DNA of 64,000 nucleotides. It comes from Rubrobacter marinus (GTDB taxonomy: Bacteria; Actinomycetota; Rubrobacteria; Rubrobacterales; Rubrobacteraceae). The translations under genes and the position numbers were made by a program. Under the pieces are notes generated by a model. It was given only the letters and a program-made list of their open reading frames with translations. It made no database searches and was not told the DNA's origin. The DNA lies in the NCBI RefSeq assembly GCF_011492965.1, contig NZ_CP045121.1, positions 2,480,001-2,544,000 of the forward strand. Direction: 5' to 3'. This document shows positions 17,831-27,054 of this stretch, in pieces. The first letter of the stretch is position 1. The number at the start of each line of letters is the position of its first letter.

Positions 17831-18736
17831 ATGGCGAGGGGGACGCACGAGGCGTTGCCGGACGAGCGGAACGAGGACGTCCTCGTGTACATCAACGGCG
17901 AGTTCTACGGGAGGGCGGAGGCCAGGATCTCGGTCTTCGACTCCGGCTTCCTCGTCGGCGACGGCGTCTGGGAGGGCATCCGGCTGCACGATGGCGAGCT
18001 CGCCCTCCTGGACCTCCACCTCGATCGCCTCTTCGAGGGGGCGAAGGCCATAGACCTCGACATCCGCATGACGCGAGAGGAGCTTACGAACGCGCTCCGG
18101 GAGACGGTCGAGAGGAACGGCATGACCACCGGCGTCCACCTCCGCCTGATGGTCACGCGCGGGGACAAGAAGACGCCCTCGCAGGACCCGCGCCTCGCGA
18201 CCGGCGGCCCCAACGTCGTCATCATCGCCGAGCACAAGAGGGCCGACCCCGGGGTGCGGGCCGAGGGCATAAAGCTCTTCACCTCGACCGTGCGCCGCCC
18301 GCCGCCCGACACGCTCGACCAGCGCCTCAACTGCCACAGCAAGCTCCACGAGGTGGTGGCGCTCATCCAGGCCCTCAAGGCCGGCGCCGACGAGGCCCTC
18401 ATGCTCGACCCGACCGGGGCGGTGGCGACGTGCAACGCCACCAACTTCTTCGTCGTGCGCCGGGGCGAGGTGTGGACCTCCACCGGGCACTACAGCCTCA
18501 ACGGCATCACGAGGAGGATGATCGTGGAGCTCTGCCGCGCCGAGGACATCCCCGTCTTCGAGCGTCCCTTCTCCCTCACCGACGTCTACGGCGCCGACGA
18601 GGCCTTCGTCACCGGCACCTTCGGCGGGCTCACCCCCGTGGTCGAGGTGGACGGCCGGACCATCGGGAGCGGCAAGCCCGGCGAGACCACCGCCCGCCTC
18701 ACCGAGCTATACGGAGCCCTGATCTCCGGTGCCTGA
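17831..18736 (+). CDS. Class IV PLP aminotransferase-like protein with an altered PLP site
   Basis: A 301-residue fold-type IV protein (D-amino acid / branched-chain aminotransferase / ADC-lyase superfamily). VYINGEFYGRAEARISVFDSG and GDGVWEGIRLHDG are typical N-terminal strands; Lys171 in NCHSKLHEVV is the likely Schiff-base lysine. The motif that normally reads V-x-E-x-S-x-x-N reads V-A-T-C-N-A-T-N, so the glutamate contacting the PLP ring nitrogen is Thr. That suggests an unusual reaction or a distinct subfamily. The start is an ATG behind GGAGAGAG. Its last 8 bases overlap the following sulfotransferase-like gene. The substrate cannot be assigned. Confidence 0.83.
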   Translation: MARGTHEALPDERNEDVLVYINGEFYGRAEARISVFDSGFLVGDGVWEGIRLHDGELALLDLHLDRLFEGAKAIDLDIRMTREELTNALRETVERNGMTTGVHLRLMVTRGDKKTPSQDPRLATGGPNVVIIAEHKRADPGVRAEGIKLFTSTVRRPPPDTLDQRLNCHSKLHEVVALIQALKAGADEALMLDPTGAVATCNATNFFVVRRGEVWTSTGHYSLNGITRRMIVELCRAEDIPVFERPFSLTDVYGADEAFVTGTFGGLTPVVEVDGRTIGSGKPGETTARLTELYGALISGA

Positions 18737-19466
18737 TACCGGCTGCCTCCGGCTCTCCGTCTGGTCCGGCCCCCGCAACGTCTCGACCGCCCTGATGTAC
18801 TCCTTCCGCGAGCGCCCCGACACGCGGGTCCTCGACGAGCCCCTCTACGGCCACTACCTCACGGTGACGGACGCGGACCATCCCGGCGCCCACGAGGTCA
18901 TGGAGGCGATGGACAACGACGGGGAACGCGTCGTGCGCGAGGTCATCCTGGGGCGCTGCGAGAAGCCCGTCCTCTTCCTCAAGAACATGGCGCACCACCT
19001 CGCCGGGCTCGACCGGGCGTTTCTACGGGAGATCACGAACGTCCTCCTCACTCGCGACCCGCGCGAGATGCTCCCGTCCCTCCTCCACCAGCTCCCCTCC
19101 CCCACCCTCCGCGACACCGGCCTCCGCGAGCAGGTCGAGATCCTCGAAGCGGCCCTCGCAAGCGGCAATCCCCCCGTCGTCCTCGACGCCCGCGAGCTGC
19201 TCCTGGACCCCAGAGGCGTCCTGGGACGGGCCTGCGAGCGGCTCGGCATACCCTTCGACGAGGCGATGCTCCGCTGGCCCGCCGGCCCCAAGCCGGAGGA
19301 CGGGATCTGGGCGAGACACTGGTACCGCAACGTGCACGCCTCGACGGGCTTCGGCCGGTACTCGCCGAAGCCCGAGCCGTTCCCCGAAAGGCTGGAGCCC
19401 CTGCTGCGCGAGTGCCTGCCGCTCTACGAGGAGCTGCGCCGGCACGCCATCACGGCCGGCGCCTAG
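18729..19466 (+). CDS. Sulfotransferase-like P-loop protein
   Basis: A 245-residue protein starting at a GTG that overlaps the aminotransferase by 8 bases. The N-terminal LRLSVWSGPRNVSTALMYSF matches the PAPS-binding P-loop of sulfotransferase-like proteins. LLTRDPREMLPSLLHQ resembles their second cofactor region with an Arg-Asp pair, and PPVVLDARELLLDPRGVL fits the later strand. In plants and some bacteria a similar P-loop domain is fused to a class IV aminotransferase, so physical or metabolic partnership with the previous gene is likely. Whether it transfers sulfate is unknown. Confidence 0.75.
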   Translation: MPDTGCLRLSVWSGPRNVSTALMYSFRERPDTRVLDEPLYGHYLTVTDADHPGAHEVMEAMDNDGERVVREVILGRCEKPVLFLKNMAHHLAGLDRAFLREITNVLLTRDPREMLPSLLHQLPSPTLRDTGLREQVEILEAALASGNPPVVLDARELLLDPRGVLGRACERLGIPFDEAMLRWPAGPKPEDGIWARHWYRNVHASTGFGRYSPKPEPFPERLEPLLRECLPLYEELRRHAITAGA

Positions 19467-19476
19467 AAGGTGGCCC

Positions 19477-20577
19477 TCAGACGAGGCTCGCGAGCCTCTT
19501 GACCCCCTCGTCGATCTGCTCGGGCGGGACGGCGCAGAACGGGAGGCGGACGAACCGGTCGCCGGAGACCTCCTCGCCGGTCATGGGGTCGGGGAAGAAG
19601 GCGGCGCCGGGGGTGAGGACGAGGTCCTGATCCTTGGCGCGGCCGACGAGGTTGTCGGTGTGGGCGTCCTCCGGGAGCATCATGCTGACGAAGAAGCCGC
19701 CGTCCGGGACGAAAAGCTGGGCGCCCGAGAACTCGCGGCGCACCGCGTTCGCCATCGCCTCCCAGCGCGGGCGGTAGACCTCCTTGAGGCGCTCGATGTT
19801 CGGGGCGAGCCAGTCGCGCCTGAGGTACTCGGCGACCGCGGCCTGCGTCGGCAGGACCGGGGAGAGGTAGGTGTCCTCGCCGAGGCTCGTGACCGCCTTG
19901 ATCAGCTCTTCGGGCGCTATGACGAAGCCGACGCGGATGCCGGGGCTCAGAAGCTTGCTGAACGAACTCATGGTGATGACCCTGTTCGGGCTGATCTCGC
20001 GCAAGAGCGGCAGGTCCTCGCCCGCGTAGCGGAGCTTGCGGTACGGGATGTCCTCGATCACCCAGAAGTCCTTCTCCTCGGCGAGCTCGACGACCTGGCG
20101 GCGCTTCTCCAGCGAGAGCGTCGCCCCGGCCGGGTTCTGGAAGTCCGGCACGAGGTACACGAACGCCGGCTTCTCCGCCTCTACCGCCTCCCTCAACCGC
20201 TCCACGTTCACCCCGTCGTCGTCCAGCGGGATGCCCACGGCGCGCGCGCCGCGCCTGCGGAATGTCTTGATCGCGCGGTCGAAGCTAGGCTGCTCCGTGT
20301 ACACCACGCCCCCGGGGCGGATCATGTACGCGGAGATCAGATCCTGAAGCTGCAACGACCCGTTCCCGACCAGGATGTTCGAAACGTCGACGCCGTACTC
20401 CTTCGCCAGCTCCTCGCGCAGCGGCCCGTACCCCGGCTGCTGCCCGTACTGGAGAATGACGCTCGGGTCCTTCTTGAGGGCCGCATCGAGGCACTCCGCG
20501 AACTCCTCCGTCGGGAACGACTCGGGCGGCGGCACGCCACGGGTAAAAACGATCCTGGCCTGTGCGGTCTCGGTCAT
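19477..20577 (-). CDS. PLP-dependent class I/II aminotransferase (LysN/MocR-like)
   Basis: A 366-residue fold-type I aminotransferase. QYGQQPGYGPLREELA, GNGSLQLQDLIS, PDFQNPAGATLSLEKR and the PLP-lysine segment MSSFSKLLSPGIRVGF (Lys208) match 2-aminoadipate / aromatic / multifunctional aminotransferases related to MocR catalytic domains. There is no N-terminal GntR HTH, so it is an enzyme rather than a regulator. RFVRLPFCAVPPEQIDEG closes the domain. Its partner substrate is not determinable. It converges with the sulfotransferase-like gene across 10 bases. Confidence 0.88.
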   Translation of the reverse strand: MTETAQARIVFTRGVPPPESFPTEEFAECLDAALKKDPSVILQYGQQPGYGPLREELAKEYGVDVSNILVGNGSLQLQDLISAYMIRPGGVVYTEQPSFDRAIKTFRRRGARAVGIPLDDDGVNVERLREAVEAEKPAFVYLVPDFQNPAGATLSLEKRRQVVELAEEKDFWVIEDIPYRKLRYAGEDLPLLREISPNRVITMSSFSKLLSPGIRVGFVIAPEELIKAVTSLGEDTYLSPVLPTQAAVAEYLRRDWLAPNIERLKEVYRPRWEAMANAVRREFSGAQLFVPDGGFFVSMMLPEDAHTDNLVGRAKDQDLVLTPGAAFFPDPMTGEEVSGDRFVRLPFCAVPPEQIDEGVKRLASLV

Positions 20578-20818
20578 GGGAAGACTCTCCCCTCTCGCCT
20601 ACGAAACAATGAAAAGTTGCCGCCCTATCATACGATAAGGATGAGGCCATTTTGGAGATTCCACACGTCCGTGCAGGATTGCCCTAGCCCAAAGCTGCGT
20701 AGATTGATCGTAGTGGTCCAGTCCCCTCTAGTAGCTGACGTAACGCCTCGGTTGCCCCGGTACTGCTCCGAAACGCTACGTGTGCGCTAAGGCAGGCGCT
20801 TCCCATTTCGCCGAAGAC

Positions 20819-22180
20819 CTACGGCTCGCAAGCCAGTCCATCCCCATCAGCGTCATGTGGACTGCCCGGCGGTACCGTGTAGGGACCCCCGCCTATCTCG
20901 TCGCAAGTCCAGCTTTCATCGTTAGGATCACGCGGCGGCGGCGGAGGAGGAGGAGCGGAGGAGGGTGGCTCGTTCTCCCCGTACCCGGGGACCAGCGGAG
21001 GCTCTCCAGGCTGACCGTACTGGTCCGTCGGTGGCGTTGGCTCCCCTCTTCCAGAATCTGTTGGTTCCTCTAGCGCGGGATTCGGGACGCAGCCCTCCCC
21101 GGCGACGATTTCACCAGGCGGACACGGACCTGCAGGAGCACTGTCGCTCCCGTCGAACGAATCCTCGCATGCTTGCCCATCCCCGTCCTCGTCCAGCCTG
21201 TTCGGATCTGCGGAGTCCGCGTCAAGAATAGCTTGTGCCTCTTCTTGAGTCGCGAAATCCGTGCAATCGAAGTCGTTACTACCCTCGTCGCCGTCGGGAG
21301 AAGCGGCGTACTCCTCGACGCTTGCCATGGGCTCGGTCGCGTACGCGTACTCCTGCACCGCGGGTTCATCGAGGGGCAGTAACCCACAATCGACGCCGAA
21401 GGTATCGAGGAGGTGCTGGCCCGCCTCCAGATCGTCGTCTCCGATCATCCCCACCTGCAGCACGACGACGCACTCGCGGCCAGCGGGCGCAGCGGTGAGC
21501 GTGAGGAAGCTGGCGGCAGGGTTCGCGCCGCAGTTCTTCCAGGCCTGCACTACGCCGGAGTACGGCGGCCTGTCGAAACCCGAGCGCGCTCCGAGCTCGC
21601 AGGCGGAAGAAAGGTCGTTGGGGCCCTCGGAGACGAGCTCATCGTCGGTATACCCCTCTGCCAGAGCACGGGACGCGACGGCGTACGTGCCCGAGACGTC
21701 GGGCGCACTGCCCCATGCAGCGAGATCGGGCGCAGCGGTGATGGACGCCTGCACGTCCTCCCCGCTGAACTGCGACCAGCTGCTTCCGGCTTCGGACTCC
21801 TCTCCTACGATCACTTCGTCCCAAGCGACGGGAACTTCGATGGACAAGGAGCCGTCGGAGATCGGAGCATAAGCGGGGCTCGAAGCCGGGGGTCCAGGCT
21901 GATCCAGGAGCTCCTCTACGTCGGACTCCGTCTCTTGGGCGCGCGGTTGCTCCTCGGCAGGTTGGGCGCTCTGTGGAGTTTTTCTCTGCTGGGGCTCCGA
22001 CGGAGGAGTATTTTGGGCAGCCTCTTGTCCCGTACTGCACGCGGTGACACCGAGAACCACGACGAGAAGCAAGGCAACCGTAGGTGCCGAGGACGCATCG
22101 CGCCTTGCGAGTACGCTGCACGAGATCCTCTTCAGAGCAACGCGACAAACCAAACCCACGAATCGAGCAGTGCGCCCCAC
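20819..22180 (-). CDS. Lipoprotein with two Excalibur-type calcium-binding motifs
   Basis: About 453 residues from a GTG behind GGGGAG. A hydrophobic segment ends in a lipobox (VVVLGVTAC). After a Gln/Glu/Pro linker comes a globular domain (IPVAWDEVIVGEE-like start, four cysteines, LLDTFGVDCGLLPLD). Two Excalibur motifs follow, each with a D-x-D-G-D-G-x-A-C-E loop: DEDGDGQACED near residue 330 and DADGDGLACEP at the C-terminus. A Pro-rich spacer separates them. Excalibur loops are extracellular and probably bind calcium. The exact start is uncertain because about 30 basic residues precede the hydrophobic segment. Function unknown. Confidence 0.75.
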   Translation of the reverse strand: MGRTARFVGLVCRVALKRISCSVLARRDASSAPTVALLLVVVLGVTACSTGQEAAQNTPPSEPQQRKTPQSAQPAEEQPRAQETESDVEELLDQPGPPASSPAYAPISDGSLSIEVPVAWDEVIVGEESEAGSSWSQFSGEDVQASITAAPDLAAWGSAPDVSGTYAVASRALAEGYTDDELVSEGPNDLSSACELGARSGFDRPPYSGVVQAWKNCGANPAASFLTLTAAPAGRECVVVLQVGMIGDDDLEAGQHLLDTFGVDCGLLPLDEPAVQEYAYATEPMASVEEYAASPDGDEGSNDFDCTDFATQEEAQAILDADSADPNRLDEDGDGQACEDSFDGSDSAPAGPCPPGEIVAGEGCVPNPALEEPTDSGRGEPTPPTDQYGQPGEPPLVPGYGENEPPSSAPPPPPPPRDPNDESWTCDEIGGGPYTVPPGSPHDADGDGLACEP

Positions 22181-22372
22181 CGACTCCCCTTCCTACAAAC
22201 ATGCTTCGCATGTAATGTTAGGCACGCACCCCTCTCCCGTGCAAGTGTCCCGGTTCGATACGTCAGCGCACTGGCAAGGATCGTACGTACGTCCCAAAGG
22301 ATCTCCACAAGCATGCTCGAAGGCTGGCCACTTCGCCCTACTTCACGCCTCGTCCCCCACCTGAGAGCGATC

Positions 22373-23002
22373 CTAGACCGCTTCTAGCTTCTCGGCACCG
22401 AACCAGCGGCTGACAGAGAGGGTGAAGTCGGCGAGGTCGGGGACCGTGTAGTCGACGGTCAGTTCGACCACGGGCTTACCGTCGGGATGATCCGGGATGC
22501 GCTTGAAGGTGTCGGGTCCGCGTGGGGCGGGGTTCATAGTGAAGGTCGCGCCGGAGTTGATCGAAGAGAGCGAGACCTTCTCGGAGTGGCGTTGGAGCAG
22601 TTCGGCGGTATCTATCTCCAGGACGAGGTGCGGGCGCTCCCGGTACGCTCTGGCTCCGAGCAGCTTCCTGAGGCGTTTCTCGTCCACCCAGAAGAAGACC
22701 CTGCGGTTGAGGTTCTCGTACCATTCGCGCGGCGTCATCCCGACGAGACACCTCTCCAGCGTCTTCTCCTGCATGGGCTTGTTGTCGCGAACGAAAGCCC
22801 TGCCGAGCTCGGGGTGCTGTATCTCCACGATCTCGGGTCGGCGAGACGACTCGATCTCCCGCCGCCTCTCGCCCCGTACCTCGAACCTGTCGAGGAGCGC
22901 GCTCGTGCTGAGGAGCCCCACGCTACGGATGCTCTCCCAGCTCCCGTCCTCCGCCATATGGTAGAGCTTCGGGTAACGGCGGACGAGCGCCTCCGCCTCC
23001 AC
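22373..23002 (-). CDS. DUF7002-like protein, possible ADP-ribosyltransferase-like fold
   Basis: A 209-residue cytoplasmic protein. The opening LYHMAEDGSWESIRSVGLLSTSALLDRFE and later EWYENLNRRVFFWVDEKRLRKLL resemble proteins annotated DUF7002. The H-x-x-(10-12)-S-I-x-x-x-G-L-L pattern followed by a mid-protein VFFW is reminiscent of ART-fold proteins such as RNA 2'-phosphotransferases and DarT. That link is my inference. It starts at a GTG 6 bases after the dnaE stop and so is probably co-transcribed with it. No toxin/antitoxin partner is visible beside it. Confidence 0.65.
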   Translation of the reverse strand: MEAEALVRRYPKLYHMAEDGSWESIRSVGLLSTSALLDRFEVRGERRREIESSRRPEIVEIQHPELGRAFVRDNKPMQEKTLERCLVGMTPREWYENLNRRVFFWVDEKRLRKLLGARAYRERPHLVLEIDTAELLQRHSEKVSLSSINSGATFTMNPAPRGPDTFKRIPDHPDGKPVVELTVDYTVPDLADFTLSVSRWFGAEKLEAV

Positions 23003-23008
23003 CGCTCC

Positions 23009-26000
23009 CTACCCGACCTGCTCCATGACCGCCTCTTCCGGCGCTCCGCGCCGCGCCGGACCCCGGCGTATCGTGCTTATGCAGCGGGGACCGAGGATCT
23101 GCTTGAGCTCGGCGTGGAGGTCCGAGGAGTCGTCGACACCCGCGATCTGCTCTTCCAGCACCCCGTCGCCGGAGACGAGGAAGAGAGGGCTCCCGCCGGA
23201 GTGCCGGCCTATGACCGCGAAGGCTTCGCGCGCCCTGCTCTGCGAGAGCCCGACGAACTCGTCGGCGTAGAGGTACAGCGGGTCGGGGCCCGGTTCGAGG
23301 TGCAGCTCCTCGACCTCCAGCGCCACGACGCGCGGGATGCCCTCCTTGCGCTCGACGCGGCCCTTGACCTTCAGGATGGCGTCCTCGCGCACGCAATCGG
23401 CGCACTTGGCGAAGACTCTCGGGAAGACCATGACCTCGGCGAGCCCGCGCGTGTCGTCGAGCTGGAGCATCGCCATCACGTCGCCCTTGCGCGTCGTGTT
23501 GCGCCGCACGCTCGTCGCGAGCCCCCCGACCCACACGACCGCCCCGTCCCGGCAGTGGTCGAGGTCGGAGACCGTGGTGTCGATGTGCCTCTTGAGCTTG
23601 TGGGCCACCGGGCGAAGCGGATGGTCCGAGACGTAGAGGCCGAGGACCTCCTTCTCCCACTCGAGGACGCCGCGACGGTCGTCCTCGGCGTCGGAGATGA
23701 CCGGGCGGGCCGGGGCGATCTCCGCGGCCTCGAACATGCAGAACTGGTCGGCGTTGGCCTCCTTGAGGCTCTTCTGCGCGAGCTCGACGGCCTTCTCGTG
23801 GACCTCGACCATCGCCGCGCGCGAAGCTCCCGTCCAATCGAAGGCCCCGCACTTTATGAGCGCCTCGAGCGTGCGCTTGTTGTACGTCTTCGGGTCCACC
23901 CGCTCGCAGAAGTCGAAGACGTCCTCGAACGGGCCGTCCTCCCTGGCGGCGATGATCGCCTCGACGCACGAACTCCCGACGTTCTTGACGGCGGAGAGGC
24001 CGAACCGGATGGTGTCCCCGACGACCGTGAAGCGGTGCCCGCTCTCGTTGACGTCGGGCGGCAGGACCTGGATGCTCATGGCCCGTGCTTCGGCGACGTA
24101 CTGCGGCACCCGGTCCTTCGTGTTCATCACGCTGCTCATGAGCGCAGCCATGTACGCCTCGGGGTAGTGCGCCTTGAGGTAGCCGGTCTGGAACGCGAGA
24201 AAGGAGTAGCACGCCGAGTGGCTCTTGTTGAAGGAGTAGCCCCCGGCCTTCTCCATCCAGTTCCACAGCTCCTCGGCGATCTGGGTCGAGACCTCGCTCG
24301 CGGCGCACCCGTCCATGAACTTGTCCTTGAGCGTCGCGAGCATCTTGGCGTTCTTCTTGCCGATGGCCTTGCGGAGCGTGTCCGCCTCGCCGGGCGTGAA
24401 GCCTCCCAGCGTCTTTGAGATCTCCATGAGCTGCTCCTGGTAGGCCGCAACGCCGTAGGTCGGCTCCAGGATGTGCCTCACGCGCTCGTCGGGGTACTGC
24501 ACGCTGTCCGGGTCGTGCTTGCCGCGTTTGAAGTTCGGGATGTAGTCCATCGGGCCGGGGCGGTACAGCGCGTTCAGCGCGACGAGGTCGTCGAAGCGGT
24601 CCGGGCGGACCTCCTGGAGCATCCGCTGCATCCCGCCGGACTCGAACTGGAAGACCCCGAAGGTGTCGCCCCGGGAGAAGAGCTTCAGCGTCTCCTCGTC
24701 GTCGAGCGGGATCCCCCCTATGTCCACCTCCTCGCCCGTCGTCTCCTTTATGGTCTGGAGCGTCTCCTCGATGACGTCGAGGTTTCTGAGGCCGAGAAAG
24801 TCCACCTTGAGGAGACCTAACGCTTCCACGTCGCTCATGGGGTGCTGGACCATGACCTCGCCCTTGGCGCCCTTCTGCAAGGGGACGATGTCCGTCAGGG
24901 TCTCCTCGGAGATCACGACGCCCGCGGCGTGGATGGAGGCGTGGCGGGAGAAGCCCTCGATGTTGAACGCGATATCCAGGATGTCCTTGGCCCCTGCGTT
25001 CCCATCGACAAACTGGAGCATCTCGCGCGCCGCCCCGGGGTGCTTCTCGCCCGGGACGTAGATGCCGTCCTCGTTCTGCGCCAGGACGTCGCGCAGGCCG
25101 GTCCCGACCGGCTTCTCGGGGATAAACTTGGCGAGCTTGTCCGTCGCGTCGTAGGGGTACTGGAAGACGCGTCCGGCGTCGCGGATGGCGGCCCGGGCGC
25201 CGAGCGTTCCGAAGGTGATGATCTGGGCGACGTGGTCGTGCCCGCCGTACTTCTCGGTGACGTAGCGCATCACCTCGGCCCGCCCGTGCACGGAGAAGTC
25301 GATGTCGACGTCCGGCATGTTTATGCGGTCGGGGTTCAGGAAGCGCTCGAAGAGGAGCGAGTACTTCAGGGGGTCGAGGTCCGTGATCTCCAGCGCGTAC
25401 GCCACGATCGAGCCGGCCGCCGAGCCTCGCCCCGGACCTACCGCGATCTTGCGGTCCTTCGCGTACTTCACGAAGTCCCACACGATAAGGAAGTAGTCCG
25501 CGAACCCCATCTTCCCGATCGTCCCGAGCTCGAACTCGAGGCGCTGGCGCACCTCCGGGCTGCTGGCCCGCGCCCCGTAGCGCGCCCTCAGCCCCTCCTC
25601 GCACTTCTCCAGGAGGTACTGGTCCGCCGTGTACCCCTGGGGCTTCGGGAAGTTCGGCAGCCTCGTCTTGCCGAGCTCGATCCCCGGGTCCTCGATGCTC
25701 TCCACGACCTTCAGCGTGTTCTCCAGCGCCTCCGGATGCTTCGGGAAGAGCCTCTCCATCTCGTCCACGGGCTTGACGTAGAACTCCTCGCCCGAGAAGC
25801 GCATCCGGTTCGGGTCAGCGTGGAACTTGCCCGTCCCGATGCACAGCAGCACGTCGTGCATCCTCGCGTCCGAGCGCGCCGTGTAGTGCGAGTCGTTCGT
25901 GGCGACGAGCGGGATGTGCGTGTCCTTGTGGAGCTTCAAGAGGCCCTCGTTGACGCGCTTCTGCTCCGGGATCTCCAGGTGGTCCTGCATCTCCAGGTAC

Positions 26001-26500
26001 ACCGCGTCAAAGATCTCGCCGTACTCCATCACGAGCCTGCGCGCCTCGTCGATGCGCCCCTCGAGGATGCGCGTCGGCACCTCCGCCGAGAGGCAGCCCG
26101 AGAGGCAGATGATCCCCTTGCCGTGCTTCCTCAGCATCTCCATGTCCACGCGCGGCTTGTAGTAGAAGCCTTCGAGGAAGCCGCAGGTGGAGAGCTTCAT
26201 GAGGTTCTTGTAGCCCTCGGCGGTGCGCGCCAGGAGCGTCAGGTGAAAGTACTTCGCCCGGCTGCGGTCGTGCCGGTCGGCGGTCACGTAGACCTCGCAG
26301 CCCAGGATCGGCTTGATCCCGGCCTTCGTCGCCTCCTGGTAAAACTTCACGGAGCCGTACATCACCCCGTGGTCCGTGAGCGCGATGCCGGGCATGTTCT
26401 GCTCTTTCGCGAAGGAGACGAGGTCCTTGATCCTGCTGGCCCCGTCCAACATCGAGTACTCAGAATGGCAGTGCAGGTGCGCGAAAGGCGTGACCGACAA
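23009..26500 (-). CDS. dnaE: DnaE, DNA polymerase III alpha subunit
   Basis: The replicative polymerase subunit, 1163 residues. PHP domain at residues 1-200 with metal-site segments HLHCHSEYSM, LTDHGVMYG and ATNDSHYTA apparently complete, so intrinsic exonuclease activity is plausible. The palm catalytic aspartates lie in MPDVDIDFS (about residue 405), preceded by VGPGRGSAAGSIV. Fingers and thumb: GPMDYIPNFKRGKHDP, KSHSACYSFLAFQTGYLKAHYPEAYMAALMSS. Helix-hairpin-helix region and C-terminal OB fold (VVWVGGLATSVRRNTTRKGD) follow. I chose the TTG at 26500 because GGGGAGGAG lies just upstream and the PHP domain then starts normally. It resembles DnaE1 rather than the SOS-type DnaE2. Confidence 0.95.
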   Translation of the reverse strand: MSVTPFAHLHCHSEYSMLDGASRIKDLVSFAKEQNMPGIALTDHGVMYGSVKFYQEATKAGIKPILGCEVYVTADRHDRSRAKYFHLTLLARTAEGYKNLMKLSTCGFLEGFYYKPRVDMEMLRKHGKGIICLSGCLSAEVPTRILEGRIDEARRLVMEYGEIFDAVYLEMQDHLEIPEQKRVNEGLLKLHKDTHIPLVATNDSHYTARSDARMHDVLLCIGTGKFHADPNRMRFSGEEFYVKPVDEMERLFPKHPEALENTLKVVESIEDPGIELGKTRLPNFPKPQGYTADQYLLEKCEEGLRARYGARASSPEVRQRLEFELGTIGKMGFADYFLIVWDFVKYAKDRKIAVGPGRGSAAGSIVAYALEITDLDPLKYSLLFERFLNPDRINMPDVDIDFSVHGRAEVMRYVTEKYGGHDHVAQIITFGTLGARAAIRDAGRVFQYPYDATDKLAKFIPEKPVGTGLRDVLAQNEDGIYVPGEKHPGAAREMLQFVDGNAGAKDILDIAFNIEGFSRHASIHAAGVVISEETLTDIVPLQKGAKGEVMVQHPMSDVEALGLLKVDFLGLRNLDVIEETLQTIKETTGEEVDIGGIPLDDEETLKLFSRGDTFGVFQFESGGMQRMLQEVRPDRFDDLVALNALYRPGPMDYIPNFKRGKHDPDSVQYPDERVRHILEPTYGVAAYQEQLMEISKTLGGFTPGEADTLRKAIGKKNAKMLATLKDKFMDGCAASEVSTQIAEELWNWMEKAGGYSFNKSHSACYSFLAFQTGYLKAHYPEAYMAALMSSVMNTKDRVPQYVAEARAMSIQVLPPDVNESGHRFTVVGDTIRFGLSAVKNVGSSCVEAIIAAREDGPFEDVFDFCERVDPKTYNKRTLEALIKCGAFDWTGASRAAMVEVHEKAVELAQKSLKEANADQFCMFEAAEIAPARPVISDAEDDRRGVLEWEKEVLGLYVSDHPLRPVAHKLKRHIDTTVSDLDHCRDGAVVWVGGLATSVRRNTTRKGDVMAMLQLDDTRGLAEVMVFPRVFAKCADCVREDAILKVKGRVERKEGIPRVVALEVEELHLEPGPDPLYLYADEFVGLSQSRAREAFAVIGRHSGGSPLFLVSGDGVLEEQIAGVDDSSDLHAELKQILGPRCISTIRRGPARRGAPEEAVMEQVG

Positions 26501-26610
26501 AGAACTCCTCCCCTTCGACTCAAAGACGGCGGCGGAGCCCCTGAAGACCCCGCCCATCGCCCGTTCTCCCACGAACATCCTCGCGGGAGGCACTATACGG
26601 AGGGAAAACA

Positions 26611-26644
26611 GAGCTTGTCTAGCTCAAGCTCTACCTAAACTTGA
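26611..26644. promoter_or_regulatory. Inverted-repeat cluster upstream of dnaE
   Basis: A perfect inverted repeat GAGCTTG-n7-CAAGCTC (26611-26631) shares its right half-site with a second pair CTCAAG-n10-CTTGAG (26623-26644). It lies about 110 bases upstream of the dnaE start in an AT-richer patch. It could be an operator; the protein is unknown. It does not match the Gram-positive LexA box. Confidence 0.35.
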
Positions 26645-26774
26645 GGCACGATTTGCAGCACTTTTCGCGCGTATTTTTCGCTCCTTAGCAACCGTTTCGC
26701 GAGCGCGACGGCGACCTGCCACGGGAGGGCCGGGTGAGGACGGAAAGGGTAGCCGTCGCGGCCGGAGGCGGGCT

Positions 26775-27047
26775 TCAGTCTTGCTTCTGCTGGCCCGTGG
26801 AGGCCGTCCGGTGGTCCTCGTCCTGCTCGTTCCAGGAGAGCCAGGAGAGGGCGGCCTTGGCGCTCAGGACGGCGAAGAGGACGGCGAACGGGCCGTTCTC
26901 GATGTCGTGGAGCCAGGCCGTGTAGACGACGAGCCCTGCGGAGACTGTGATGGCGGCGAGGACGAAGAGCAGGGTGAGGACTAGCGAGGCCGGGCGTGAG
27001 GCCCGCGGGGCTTCGGTCTCGGGCTCTCCTCGCACGGGCTCGGCCAC
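26775..27047 (-). CDS. Small two-helix membrane protein
   Basis: A 90-residue protein from a GTG start. Two hydrophobic helices (LVLTLLFVLAAITVSAGLVVY and PFAVLFAVLSAKAALSWLSW) are flanked by charged ends. No family is recognised. It starts 8 bases after the stop of the FmdB-type gene, so the two are probably co-transcribed. Confidence 0.62.
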   Translation of the reverse strand: MAEPVRGEPETEAPRASRPASLVLTLLFVLAAITVSAGLVVYTAWLHDIENGPFAVLFAVLSAKAALSWLSWNEQDEDHRTASTGQQKQD

Positions 27048-27054
27048 CGTCCCC

